Source: Candidatus Cloacimonas sp. SDB
GTDB lineage: Bacteria > Cloacimonadota > Cloacimonadia > Cloacimonadales > TCS61
DNA length: 9,992 nt
Assembly (NCBI GenBank): GCA_001412425.1
Contig: LKUH01000043.1
Location: forward strand, 1 to 9,992
Direction of reading: 5' to 3'
Positions 1-7,855 of the stretch are shown in pieces. The notes under the pieces are model-generated. The model did no database searches. It was not told where the DNA came from and saw only the letters and a list, made by a program, of their open reading frames with translations. The position numbers and the translations under genes are program-made. Positions within the stretch are counted from its first letter, which is position 1. Each line of letters opens with the position of its first letter.

Positions 1-2
1 CT

Positions 3-668
3 TTCTCCCATCTTATCTCGACAGTTAATATTAATACTTCCATGGAAAGTGGAATATTGACTCTTGAACCTGTCATGGATTGGTTCGGTAACGCTACTTT
101 GCTCTGCAGATGTACTGATAGTCATGATATAATGACTACACATTTAGTAGCGGTAGAGGTTAAAAATGTAAATGACCCTCCCACCATTACACTTCCTGAT
201 ACGATCTATGTGCAACAGAATAATTCGCTTGTGGTTGATTTTGAGCAGTATGTTGATGATAAGGATGATGATCCCCTGATCTTATCTGTAGAGAATAATC
301 TGAATATCAGTGTCGATATCTCCGGATTAGAGGTAACTTTTACACCTGATACGGACTGGACCGGCTGGGAAGAACTTGTTTTTACAGTAAATGACCAGCA
401 GGAACGAGATACTGCTTTTGATTCTGTAATTGTCTCAGTTATTCCCGATATGCTGCTGCCTCCCACGAATTTGACAATTACAATTATAGGAGACTATCTT
501 CAGCTGGAATGGAATCCTGTTCCGGGAGCAACTGAATATCTGGTTTTTTCCTCGGATGATCCTTATTCAGGTTTTGAACTGGATGAGACCGGGACTTTTA
601 CCGGGACCATCTGGACCTGTCCGTTTCTGGAAGACAGGAAATTTTTCAAAGTAGTCGCTAAAAATTAA
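3..668 (+). CDS. C-terminal part of a secreted/surface protein with cadherin-like and fibronectin III-like domains (5' end missing)
   Basis: The frame is open to the left edge with no stop, so the Met codon at 42 is probably internal and the true start lies outside the window. The visible part has three pieces. First comes the end of one Ig/cadherin-like beta domain, closing with Val-Asn-Asp-Pro-Pro (168-182), the inter-domain signature of cadherin-like repeats. Next is a full cadherin-like domain to about 455 with an Asp-rich stretch (255-272) that could bind calcium. Last is a fibronectin III-like module (about 456-665) with a Leu-x-Trp-x-Pro-Val-Pro-Gly-Ala core and a Ser-Ser-Asp-Asp-Pro-Tyr motif. 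The protein ends directly after this module, with no visible cell-wall anchor or type IX sorting domain. Proteins of this architecture are normally exported and serve adhesion, polymer binding or structure; the specific role is unknown. A strong terminator follows the stop, so the gene ends its transcription unit. Confidence is high for the domain type and low for function. Confidence 0.8.
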   Translation, partial: FSHLISTVNINTSMESGILTLEPVMDWFGNATLLCRCTDSHDIMTTHLVAVEVKNVNDPPTITLPDTIYVQQNNSLVVDFEQYVDDKDDDPLILSVENNLNISVDISGLEVTFTPDTDWTGWEELVFTVNDQQERDTAFDSVIVSVIPDMLLPPTNLTITIIGDYLQLEWNPVPGATEYLVFSSDDPYSGFELDETGTFTGTIWTCPFLEDRKFFKVVAKN

Positions 669-688
669 GTTTGTAACATATTTGATTT

Positions 689-718
689 AGCCCGGGAGAA
701 TTTCCGGGCTTTTTTTTT
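689..718 (+). terminator. Rho-independent terminator after the surface-protein gene
   Basis: A 7-bp GC-rich stem (agcccgg pairing with ccgggct, 689-695 with 704-710) is followed at once by an unbroken run of T (710-718). It begins 20 bases after the stop codon of the upstream gene and separates it from the binding-protein gene. Confidence 0.88.
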
Positions 719-762
719 ACAGTTCATAAACTAATATCCCCGGCTGATAGAAAATATGCTTA

Positions 763-793
763 TTGACAACTTTCTTCTATCTCAAATTATACA
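763..793 (+). promoter_or_regulatory. Candidate sigma70-type promoter of the tandem binding-protein gene
   Basis: A perfect TTGACA (763-768) lies in the short gap after the upstream terminator. The best -10 candidate is TATACA (788-793), at a 19-base spacer, longer than the ideal 17. This would put transcription start near 800, about 40 bases before the start codon. The -35 is convincing, the -10 is not, and no operator was recognised. Confidence 0.38.
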
Positions 794-826
794 TTTCCTG
801 TTTTTATAAAAGATATTAAAAGATAT

Positions 827-832
827 GAGGAG
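827..832 (+). promoter_or_regulatory. Ribosome binding site that fixes the start at 840
   Basis: GAGGAG sits 7 bases before the ATG at 840. An in-frame ATG also exists at 825, but it overlaps this Shine-Dalgarno sequence and has no comparable site of its own upstream. Starting at 840 also gives a normal signal peptide opening with Met-Arg-Lys. Confidence 0.8.
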
Positions 833-839
833 ATCTAAC

Positions 840-2297
840 ATGAGAAAATTTATGCGCTTGTTAATGGTATTATGCCTGTTTGGAACAGGATTTACAACTT
901 TATCTAATTTAAAAGCGGCTGAAGCCGTTGATCTGGAAATTTACACAGAAGATTATCCGCCCCTTAATTTCAGCCAGGATGGAATTGTTACTGGTCTGGC
1001 AACGGAAGTTGTCAGAGAACTTATGCACAGAACCGGAACTTCAGGGAACATCAGTCTGGTTTCCTGGGAAGAAGGCTATAACGCAGCAATGAAAAATCCC
1101 AATACCGCTATCTTTTCCATTACCATGACTCCAGAGCGGAAAGAAAAATTTCAGTGGGTAGGTCCTTTAGCAGAGTTGAACACTAACTTTTATGCTTTGC
1201 CGGGAGCCGGTTTGACAATAGCTAACCTGGATGATGCCAGGAAAATTGAGAAAATTGCCACAGTGAAAGATTATTATACTCAGGAGATACTTGAGCAGGA
1301 ACGGTTCACCAATCTGGAAAGTTATGCTAACGAAGAAATTGCTCTGGAAAAAGTTCTGAGCGGAGAAGCTCAATTATTCGTCAGCAACAATACTGCTCTG
1401 CCAGCTTCTCTGCAAAAAATAGGAGTAGAGCTGGATGCTCTGGAAAAGATCTTCACACTTTCGATTGATCTTGTCTATATTGCTTTTTCCCACGATATCC
1501 CGTCCGCTCTGGTGGCTGAATGGCAGAAAAATTTGAATGAGATGAAACAGGATGGTACTTTTGCCGAAATTTATGCCAAGTGGTTGCCCGATGTAAACGC
1601 ACCCGGTATTCTGCAGATGATGACGGAAGAATATCCCCCCATAACTTTCATGAAAGATGGAAAACCCGCCGGTTTTGTAACGGATATGGTGAGAGAAATA
1701 GCTGCACGTCAGAATATTCAGGACAATATTCATCTAACCTATTGGAATAATGCTTATAACATGGCATTGCTGCATCCCAATGTAATTCTTTTCAGTGCAG
1801 ACCGCACTCCGGAGAGGGAAAACTTCTTCCACTGGGTAGGTCCGGTTGGCAAGAACAGCTCCATTCTCTACAGGAAAAAAGGCTCTGGAATAACTATAAA
1901 CAGCCTGGATGAAGCAAAAAAAGTAAGCGCTATCGCCACTACAACAGACTGGTTTAATGAGCAATACCTTAAAGGTGAAGGTTTTACAAATCTGGTCAGC
2001 AGCAAAGATCCTATCGATAATGTTAAAAAACTTATGAATGGTGATGTACAATTGCTGATTTTCAGTGATCTTACCATACCGGAAATCGTTCGAAACTCAG
2101 GATACAGCATGACAGATCTGGAGCCGGTTTACTCAGTAAGTGAAACCGATATTTTTATAGCTGTTTCCAAAGATACACCTGTTGAAGTTGTAAATTCCTG
2201 GCAGTCCACCCTGGATAGTATGAAAAAAGACGGAACTTTTCAGCAGATCTATCAGAAATACCTGCCTAATGCTAAACTGGATGACCTGCTGAAATAA
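840..2297 (+). CDS. Secreted protein of two tandem family-3 solute-binding domains (SBP_bac_3 x2)
   Basis: The 485-residue protein opens with a signal peptide: basic start, hydrophobic core at residues 7-22, and an Ala-Ala-Glu-Ala cleavage region near residue 29. Cys12 lacks a proper lipobox, so it is probably soluble in the periplasm. Two homologous binding domains follow, about 30-250 and 257-478. Each has a Glu-x-Tyr-Pro-Pro start, a Thr-Pro-Glu-Arg motif (Arg100 and Arg326) followed by Trp-Val-Gly-Pro, and a Gly-Thr-Phe-x-x-Ile-Tyr-x-Lys end. In family-3 proteins the Arg of this motif usually clamps the carboxylate of an amino-acid-like ligand, and it is kept in both halves. A single domain is usually 220-280 residues, so this is an internal duplication. 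No permease or ATPase gene is adjacent. It could feed a distant ABC transporter or be a sensory binding protein; the ligand cannot be read from the sequence. Confidence 0.88.
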   Translation: MRKFMRLLMVLCLFGTGFTTLSNLKAAEAVDLEIYTEDYPPLNFSQDGIVTGLATEVVRELMHRTGTSGNISLVSWEEGYNAAMKNPNTAIFSITMTPERKEKFQWVGPLAELNTNFYALPGAGLTIANLDDARKIEKIATVKDYYTQEILEQERFTNLESYANEEIALEKVLSGEAQLFVSNNTALPASLQKIGVELDALEKIFTLSIDLVYIAFSHDIPSALVAEWQKNLNEMKQDGTFAEIYAKWLPDVNAPGILQMMTEEYPPITFMKDGKPAGFVTDMVREIAARQNIQDNIHLTYWNNAYNMALLHPNVILFSADRTPERENFFHWVGPVGKNSSILYRKKGSGITINSLDEAKKVSAIATTTDWFNEQYLKGEGFTNLVSSKDPIDNVKKLMNGDVQLLIFSDLTIPEIVRNSGYSMTDLEPVYSVSETDIFIAVSKDTPVEVVNSWQSTLDSMKKDGTFQQIYQKYLPNAKLDDLLK

Positions 2298-2387
2298 TTA
2301 CTGCCGGTCGTTAGAATTAGCTGGATAATTTCCCTGCGCAGTTGGGATAAGTTGAGGAATAGAACCATTTAAAATTATCAAATCTCT

Positions 2388-2424
2388 TACAAACCCCGCT
2401 TGAAAAGCGGGGTTTGTACTTTTT
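2388..2424 (+). terminator. Rho-independent terminator after the binding-protein gene
   Basis: A perfect 14-bp stem (2388-2401 pairing with 2405-2418, core aaccccgc/gcggggtt) closes on a 3-base loop and is followed by a five-T run (2420-2424). It lies about 90 bases after the stop codon and separates the binding-protein gene from the kinase genes. Confidence 0.88.
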
Positions 2425-2444
2425 AATATATTTACTATTATAGA

Positions 2445-2498
2445 TTGAACGTTTTATTGTTCAAATCATTATTTACTTGACCCAGATCAAATCATTAT
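2445..2498. repeat. Inverted repeat plus 12-base direct repeat, candidate promoter/operator of the kinase genes
   Basis: TTGAAC (2445-2450) and GTTCAA (2459-2464) form a perfect 6-base inverted repeat with an 8-base spacer. TCAAATCATTAT occurs at 2461-2472 and again at 2487-2498, a 26-base period. TTGAAC could be a -35 element with CATTAT (2467-2472) as -10 at a 16-base spacer; a second -35-like TTGACC lies at 2477-2482 without a good -10. The repeats are directly visible; a regulatory role is inferred. Confidence 0.35.
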
Positions 2499-2607
2499 CT
2501 TTAGCTGCATTTTAATTGTCTAAACCTGTAAGCTATTTCACAGGAATGGGTGGAATAAGCAATTATGATTCTGGTAAAAATATTGAAAAATAAACTGAGG
2601 ATAAAAT

Positions 2608-5412
2608 ATGACAATTCTGTTAGTTGATGACCGCGAAGAAAATCTTTATATGCTGGAAACCCTGCTTAAACATAGCGGATACAATGTTCTTAAAGCCAGC
2701 AACGGTCTTAAAGCATTGGAAATATTGAAAAAAAATAAGATCGATCTCATTATCAGCGATATCTTTATGCCTGTTATGGACGGGTTTCAATTATGCTACA
2801 AGGTTAAAACAGATAAAGAGTTGCACTCTATACCCTTTATAATTCATACTGCCACCTATACCGAAGCTAAAGATGAAGAGTTTGCGGCCAAAATAGGTGC
2901 TGACGGCTTTATCATTAAACCCTGCCAACCACAATTTTTCCTGGAAAAAATTACAGAAGTGATGGCTGATTCCCAAAATAGCGATTATGGATCACAACCT
3001 GCCCTGCCGGAAAAAGAAATTCTTCAGCTCTATAACGAAAGACTTGTCAGTAAACTGGAGCGTAAGGTTTTGCAGTCGGAAAAAGAGCTTAAGGCACGTC
3101 TGAAAATTGAACAGAACCTGCGCGAAAGTGAAGGAAGACTGATCGAAGCTCAGCACTTAGCCAGAATGGGAGATTTTATCTGGGATCTGGAAAAAGACGA
3201 GATTTCCTTTTCAGCTGGTCTTTATGACCTGTTGAGATACGATAGGTTCGAAACTTTCAATTATGCCAGGTTAAATGCAGATATTCATTATCCGGATGAT
3301 CTGCCGGAAATAACCCGCTGGCTCAATAATGCTCTTGATTCCACACAGGATAAACTACCGCCTAAAGAATACAGGATCATCAGGAAAGATAAAAAAGTTC
3401 TTTACGTTCGGGCTACAGGTAAGATTAAAAGAAGAACCGGAAAGAAACCGCTTATTTTTGCTACAATTCTGGATATTTCGGAACTTAGAAAAGCAAAGTT
3501 TGACCTGCAGAAAGAACACGATGAAATGCTGGCTCTGTTTGATAATGTGGAAGATGTTATCTATGTCACAGATATGGATACTTATGAGATTCTGTTCGTG
3601 AATAGGTTTACTAAAAAATCTTTTGGCAAAGACCTGATAGGTGATATCTGTTATAAAGAATTTCAGCATCTTAATGAACCCTGTGAATTCTGCACTAATA
3701 AGATTATCAAACAGCTAAAGAACAAATCCTATCAATGGGAATACCATAACCCAGTTACTGATCATGATTACGACATAAGAGACAGAATGATCCAGTGGCC
3801 CGATGGACGTCAGGTAAGATTTGAACTTGCTCGTGATATTACCGAAAGAAAAAAGGCGGAAAACGCCCTGAAAGAAAGCCAGCGCCAGTTGTCAACCCTG
3901 ATGAGTAATCTGCCGGGAATGGCTTATCGCTGTAAAAATGATCCGGACTGGACCATGGAATTTATCAGTGAAGGCTGCCTTCAGCTTACAGGATATAAAA
4001 ATGAAACACTTGTCAACAATGCTGACCTTTCCTATGGAGATATTATCCATCCGGAAGACAGGCAGATGGTATGGAATGAGGTACAGGCAGGATTACAGGA
4101 AAATAGACCTTTTCAAATGTCCTATCGCATCATCACTGCCTCGCGGGAGGAAAAATGGGTTTGGGAACAGGGACAGGGAATTTATGATTCTGAGAATAAC
4201 CTTGTCAGCCTGGAAGGATTCATTTCAGATATTAACAAACGCAAGCTGGGGGAGATCAAACAGGAAATACTGTATAAAATATCTGATGCGCTTAATACGA
4301 CTAATAACGTAACAGATCTGTGTACCAGGATCAGAGAATACCTGGGAAAAGTGATTGATACAACTAACTTCTATGTCGCTCTCTACGATGAAGATACCCA
4401 GACTATTTCTCTTCCTTTTGATGTCGATGAAAAAGATGGTTTCCAGGTTTTTCCAGCCGGAAAAACACTTACTGCTTATGTTATAAAAACAGGTGAACCT
4501 CTGCTGGCTTCGAAACAGCTTATGGATAAATTGACCAGAGAAGGAAAAATAGAAGTGATCGGTTCCCGCTCCGAAATTTGGCTGGGTGTTCCCCTGAAAA
4601 TAGAAGATAAAGTGATAGGGGTAATTGCTGTTCAAAGTTATGATACTCCCAATCTTTATAAGGAAGAAGATATTAAGATCCTGACCTTTGTATCTGAGGA
4701 AATTGCTATTGCTATCAAACGTACTCAATCTGAAGAGCTGATCAGAAAAGAGCTGATGGAAAAAAATACCCTGCTGCAGGAACTATATCATCGGACTAAA
4801 AACAATATGCAGGTGATCTCTTCCATGTTGAATATGCAATCCCGCAAATTTGAGCAAGAAAAGTCAGTCAAATCAAACTGTCTGAATTTAATTAAGGATA
4901 CCTTTCAGGAAATTACCAACAGGATCAACGCCATGTCTCTGGTCCATCAAAAACTTTATCAGTCCAAGGATCTTTCCCGCATCAATCTGCGAGAATACAT
5001 TGAAGAACTCCTTCCGCAGATAAGTCAGGGTTACAATAAACAATCTGGAAATGTTTCGGTAAATTTGGAACTGAAAGATGTCTTAATAGATATAGATTCT
5101 GCTATCCCGCTGGGGCTGGTTCTGAATGAATTGGTCTCCAATGCTTATAAATTTGCCTTTCCTGATAATAAAAAAGGTGAAATAACCATCATTTTAAATA
5201 AAGAAAATGATGGCAAAATTCATCTCACGATCAGGGATAACGGAATAGGTGTTCCTGAAGATCTGAATCTGAGAGAACACAACTCCATGGGCTTGAATAC
5301 CATGTTTACACTTATTGAATACCAGCTTAAGGGTACGGTTGGCTTTAAGGTTAAGAATGGATTGAGGTGGGATATTATTATAAATGATAATTCAGTTAAT
5401 ACGAGGGTTTAA
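2608..5412 (+). CDS. Soluble hybrid sensor histidine kinase: REC-PAS-PAS-PAS-GAF-HisKA_2-HATPase
   Basis: The 934-residue cytosolic kinase has no signal peptide or membrane segment. An N-terminal receiver domain (1-120) keeps Asp7/Asp8, phospho-acceptor Asp51, switch Thr81 and Lys104. A coiled-coil linker (about 130-173) leads to PAS domains at about 175-295, 306-415 and 428-545, then a GAF domain (about 565-705). The transmitter is of the HisKA_2 type: His728 in a His-Arg-Thr-Lys-Asn-Asn motif, N-box Asn840-Glu841 and Asn845, G1 Asp877-Asn-Gly, and Gly895 in the ATP lid. PAS2 contains a Cys348-x10-Cys359-x2-Cys362 cluster. The start is supported by GAGG 7 bases upstream and by receiver homology beginning at residue 2. 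Such proteins sense cytosolic cues and autophosphorylate on His. The receiver at the front suggests input from another kinase or an internal relay. The next kinase begins 2 bases after the stop, so the two form an operon. The signal is unknown. Confidence 0.9.
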   Translation: MTILLVDDREENLYMLETLLKHSGYNVLKASNGLKALEILKKNKIDLIISDIFMPVMDGFQLCYKVKTDKELHSIPFIIHTATYTEAKDEEFAAKIGADGFIIKPCQPQFFLEKITEVMADSQNSDYGSQPALPEKEILQLYNERLVSKLERKVLQSEKELKARLKIEQNLRESEGRLIEAQHLARMGDFIWDLEKDEISFSAGLYDLLRYDRFETFNYARLNADIHYPDDLPEITRWLNNALDSTQDKLPPKEYRIIRKDKKVLYVRATGKIKRRTGKKPLIFATILDISELRKAKFDLQKEHDEMLALFDNVEDVIYVTDMDTYEILFVNRFTKKSFGKDLIGDICYKEFQHLNEPCEFCTNKIIKQLKNKSYQWEYHNPVTDHDYDIRDRMIQWPDGRQVRFELARDITERKKAENALKESQRQLSTLMSNLPGMAYRCKNDPDWTMEFISEGCLQLTGYKNETLVNNADLSYGDIIHPEDRQMVWNEVQAGLQENRPFQMSYRIITASREEKWVWEQGQGIYDSENNLVSLEGFISDINKRKLGEIKQEILYKISDALNTTNNVTDLCTRIREYLGKVIDTTNFYVALYDEDTQTISLPFDVDEKDGFQVFPAGKTLTAYVIKTGEPLLASKQLMDKLTREGKIEVIGSRSEIWLGVPLKIEDKVIGVIAVQSYDTPNLYKEEDIKILTFVSEEIAIAIKRTQSEELIRKELMEKNTLLQELYHRTKNNMQVISSMLNMQSRKFEQEKSVKSNCLNLIKDTFQEITNRINAMSLVHQKLYQSKDLSRINLREYIEELLPQISQGYNKQSGNVSVNLELKDVLIDIDSAIPLGLVLNELVSNAYKFAFPDNKKGEITIILNKENDGKIHLTIRDNGIGVPEDLNLREHNSMGLNTMFTLIEYQLKGTVGFKVKNGLRWDIIINDNSVNTRV

Positions 5413-5414
5413 AA

Positions 5415-7784
5415 ATGAATTCAGAACAAAAAAATAAAGCTCAGCTATTACAGGAAATTGCTGAACTAAAAGCCAGAATGAAAACATTGGAAACCGAAAA
5501 TTCCAGGAAAATAGCTGCAGAGGAACAGGATATAGCACAGCAAAAAAATATGGCGGAACAGCTGAAAGAAAGCGAAGAGAAATTTCGCATTTTGTCGGAA
5601 ACAACTCCCTCCGCTATCATGATTTACCAGAATAATAAATGGGTTTATGTTAATAAATCTGCCACAGAGATATCAGGTTTTTCCCGGTCAGAGCTCTTAA
5701 AAATGAATTTCTGGGATTTCGTTCATCCTGAGTATGTGGACAAAGTAAAATCATTAGGTATGAAACGGCAAAAGGATATAAAAGCTCAGAAAAATTATGA
5801 ATTTAAGATTATTACAAAATCAGGTGAAAACAAATGGGTTTGGTTAAATGGTGCATCTACCACCTTTAAAGGTAAACCTGCTGGAATTATTTCGGTGGAA
5901 GATATTACAGAACGAAAATTGGCAGAAAAATCGCTGGCAGAAAGCGAGGAGCGCTTTAAATTCTTATCACAGGCAACCTTTGAAGGTGTGGTTGTTCACA
6001 GAAGTGGGATTGTACTTGATTCTAATGATTCATTTCTGAAATTAACCGGATATCAAAGAGATGAAATTGTCGGCGCAAATTTACTTGATCATATTCCCAG
6101 CCTTAAAGATAAAACCAGGATTTTTTCCAATATGATCAAGCAGAAAGCTAGTCCCTATAAAGTTACTGCTAAACGCAAAGATGGCAGTAAATTTTGTGCT
6201 GAACTGGAAGCCAATAATGTTAAATGGCAGGGGAAAACAGTCAGAATTGTTGCTGTACGTGATGTAACAAAAAGAATAGAATCCGAAAAGCGGGAAAATG
6301 AAATTAGAAAGAGATATATCAGCATGTTTCATTCCGCCCCCATATCCATCTGGGAAGCTGATTTCTCTGGTGTTTATGAATATATTGAGGAAAAAAAGAA
6401 AAAGGGTGTAAAAAACTTTCCTAAATATTTTACTGATAATCAGGAAGAAATTGCTTTCTGTGCTGCAAAAGTTAAAATACTGGATGTTAATAAAACTACG
6501 GTTTCCATCTTCAAGGCTAAAACTAAAAAGAAGTTTCAGCAAAACCTCACGGCAATTTTCACAAAGAATACTCCCGAAACCTTTCAAGAACAGCTTATCA
6601 GCATAGCAAATCATGAAAAACATTATGCCGGCAGAGGCTTTTATCAGACTTTCGATGGAGAACAACTGAACATTCATATTCGTTGGAATACAGTTCCCGG
6701 TTATGGAAAAAATTATTCCCGCGTGCTGGTCTCCTTCAGCGATGAAACTGCAAAAGAAAAAGCCCGGAAAGCACTTAATGACAGCAAAATGCAGATGAAT
6801 GCAATAATGAATGACCCTTCCACCTTTATCGGCATCCTGGAACCAGACGGGATTATCAGAACAGTAAATGAATCGGCACTTGCCTTTATCGGGAAATCAT
6901 TAGCTGAAGTGAAGGGAATGAAATTCTGGGATTCTCCCTGGTGGGAACATTCCCCAGATCTGAAACAAAAACTCAGGGAAAGTATTACAAAAGCGCAAAA
7001 AGGGGAAACTGTCCGCTTTGAAGCAGATCATTTAGGTATAAAAAATCAAAAGATCTTTGTGAATTTCTCGATTAGACCAGTTACTGATAAAAACGGTAAA
7101 ATTGATAGCCTGATCGCAGAAGGTTTGAATATGACAAAACAGAAACTGGCTGAAGAAAAAATAAGTAAATTACTGGCTGAAAAAGATATTCTTCTGCATG
7201 AAGTGCATCATCGCATTAAAAACAATATGGCGAATATTGAAAGTCTGTTCAAAATTGAAAGTCATATTACTGATGATGAAAAAACCAGGAATGTCTTTAA
7301 CGATGCTATCAGCCGTTTACGCAGTATGCGTATACTCTATGATAAATTATACCGTTCGGAAAATTACCGCCAGACTTCCCTGCAACAATATCTTCCCATG
7401 CTGGTGAATGACATAATCAACCTATTTCCGGAAAGTTCAGACATAAATATCCAGACTGAAATAGCTGATATAATAATTTCAGCTGATCTGAATTTCCCCG
7501 TCTGTATTATAGTTAATGAATTACTTTCCAATGTTATGAAATATGCTTTTATTAATGAAAAAACTGATAAAACAATTAAAGTGTCAGCCCAAAAAATTGA
7601 TAGTCAGGTTATCATAACTATTCAGGATAACGGAGTTGGCTTAAAACCTGATTTTGACATCGAAAACTCAGGAGGATATGGAATTGAACTGGTTAGAAAC
7701 CTGGTGAAACAGATCAGGGGTAATATTTCTTATGAAAGTAATCAGGGAACTAAATGGACACTTAAATTTGCAGTTGATGAATAA
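5415..7784 (+). CDS. Soluble sensor histidine kinase with four PAS domains, HisKA_2 and HATPase
   Basis: The 789-residue cytosolic kinase starts with a coiled coil (1-52) and carries PAS domains at about 53-170, 177-290, 298-447 and 456-577, joined by Glu/Lys-rich linkers. The third is about 30 residues longer than the others and diverged. The transmitter has His599 in His-His-Arg-Ile-Lys-Asn-Asn (HisKA_2 type), N-box Asn701-Glu702 and Asn706, G1 Asp738-Asn-Gly-Val-Gly, and G2 Gly753-Gly-Tyr-Gly, so it should be catalytically competent. There is no receiver, GAF or membrane segment. A GAGGG (5403-5407) inside the end of the upstream gene is its Shine-Dalgarno site, implying translational coupling. 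Its transmitter resembles that of the neighbour, so the pair probably shares ancestry, but the sensory parts differ. Likely targets are the receiver of the upstream kinase, the convergent response regulator, or both. This is inferred from position only. Confidence 0.9.
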   Translation: MNSEQKNKAQLLQEIAELKARMKTLETENSRKIAAEEQDIAQQKNMAEQLKESEEKFRILSETTPSAIMIYQNNKWVYVNKSATEISGFSRSELLKMNFWDFVHPEYVDKVKSLGMKRQKDIKAQKNYEFKIITKSGENKWVWLNGASTTFKGKPAGIISVEDITERKLAEKSLAESEERFKFLSQATFEGVVVHRSGIVLDSNDSFLKLTGYQRDEIVGANLLDHIPSLKDKTRIFSNMIKQKASPYKVTAKRKDGSKFCAELEANNVKWQGKTVRIVAVRDVTKRIESEKRENEIRKRYISMFHSAPISIWEADFSGVYEYIEEKKKKGVKNFPKYFTDNQEEIAFCAAKVKILDVNKTTVSIFKAKTKKKFQQNLTAIFTKNTPETFQEQLISIANHEKHYAGRGFYQTFDGEQLNIHIRWNTVPGYGKNYSRVLVSFSDETAKEKARKALNDSKMQMNAIMNDPSTFIGILEPDGIIRTVNESALAFIGKSLAEVKGMKFWDSPWWEHSPDLKQKLRESITKAQKGETVRFEADHLGIKNQKIFVNFSIRPVTDKNGKIDSLIAEGLNMTKQKLAEEKISKLLAEKDILLHEVHHRIKNNMANIESLFKIESHITDDEKTRNVFNDAISRLRSMRILYDKLYRSENYRQTSLQQYLPMLVNDIINLFPESSDINIQTEIADIIISADLNFPVCIIVNELLSNVMKYAFINEKTDKTIKVSAQKIDSQVIITIQDNGVGLKPDFDIENSGGYGIELVRNLVKQIRGNISYESNQGTKWTLKFAVDE

Positions 7785-7855
7785 AATATTCTTACTTTTT
7801 CGGAATTAGTAATAATTTAACAATTAACCAGGTTTTTTAATTTCCAATCAACCTA

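Larger units (their letters stand above)
2298..2607. other. 310-base non-coding gap between the binding-protein gene and the first kinase
   Basis: The first 90 bases hold nothing recognisable. The terminator at 2388-2424 follows, then an AT-rich stretch with a short inverted repeat and a 12-base direct repeat (2445-2498) that may be a promoter/operator. A weak hairpin (cctgt/acagg, 2525-2529 with 2540-2544) lies in the likely leader. A Shine-Dalgarno GAGG at 2597-2600 serves the kinase start at 2608. No tRNA, small RNA or credible small gene was found. Confidence 0.6.

Noticed and set aside
825..839. Upstream in-frame ATG for the binding-protein gene
   Set aside because: It overlaps the GAGGAG Shine-Dalgarno of the ATG at 840 and would add five polar residues before the signal peptide.
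866..878. Possible lipoprotein lipobox at Cys12 of the binding protein
   Set aside because: The residue before Cys is Leu and not Gly, Ala or Ser, and a normal Ala-x-Ala type cleavage region lies further on.
2565..2627. 20-codon open frame overlapping the first kinase start, possible leader peptide
   Set aside because: Only a weak GGA lies 10 bases upstream, the peptide has no recognisable feature, and the overlap with the kinase start is explained by the gene's own Shine-Dalgarno site.
4225..4728. 167-codon minus-strand open frame inside the GAF region of the first kinase
   Set aside because: It is a shadow of a clear GAF coding region, with no ribosome binding site or domain evidence.
6081..6677. 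198-codon minus-strand open frame inside the second kinase
   Set aside because: It is antisense to a well-supported PAS region, its translation is rich in Phe, Ile and Ser as expected from the reverse of Lys/Glu-rich coding, and no domain is visible.
7822..7842. AATTAA/TTAATT hairpin between the convergent second kinase and response regulator
   Set aside because: The stem is only 6 bp, all A-T, with a 9-base loop and no proper T-run on either side, so it is not a convincing terminator.
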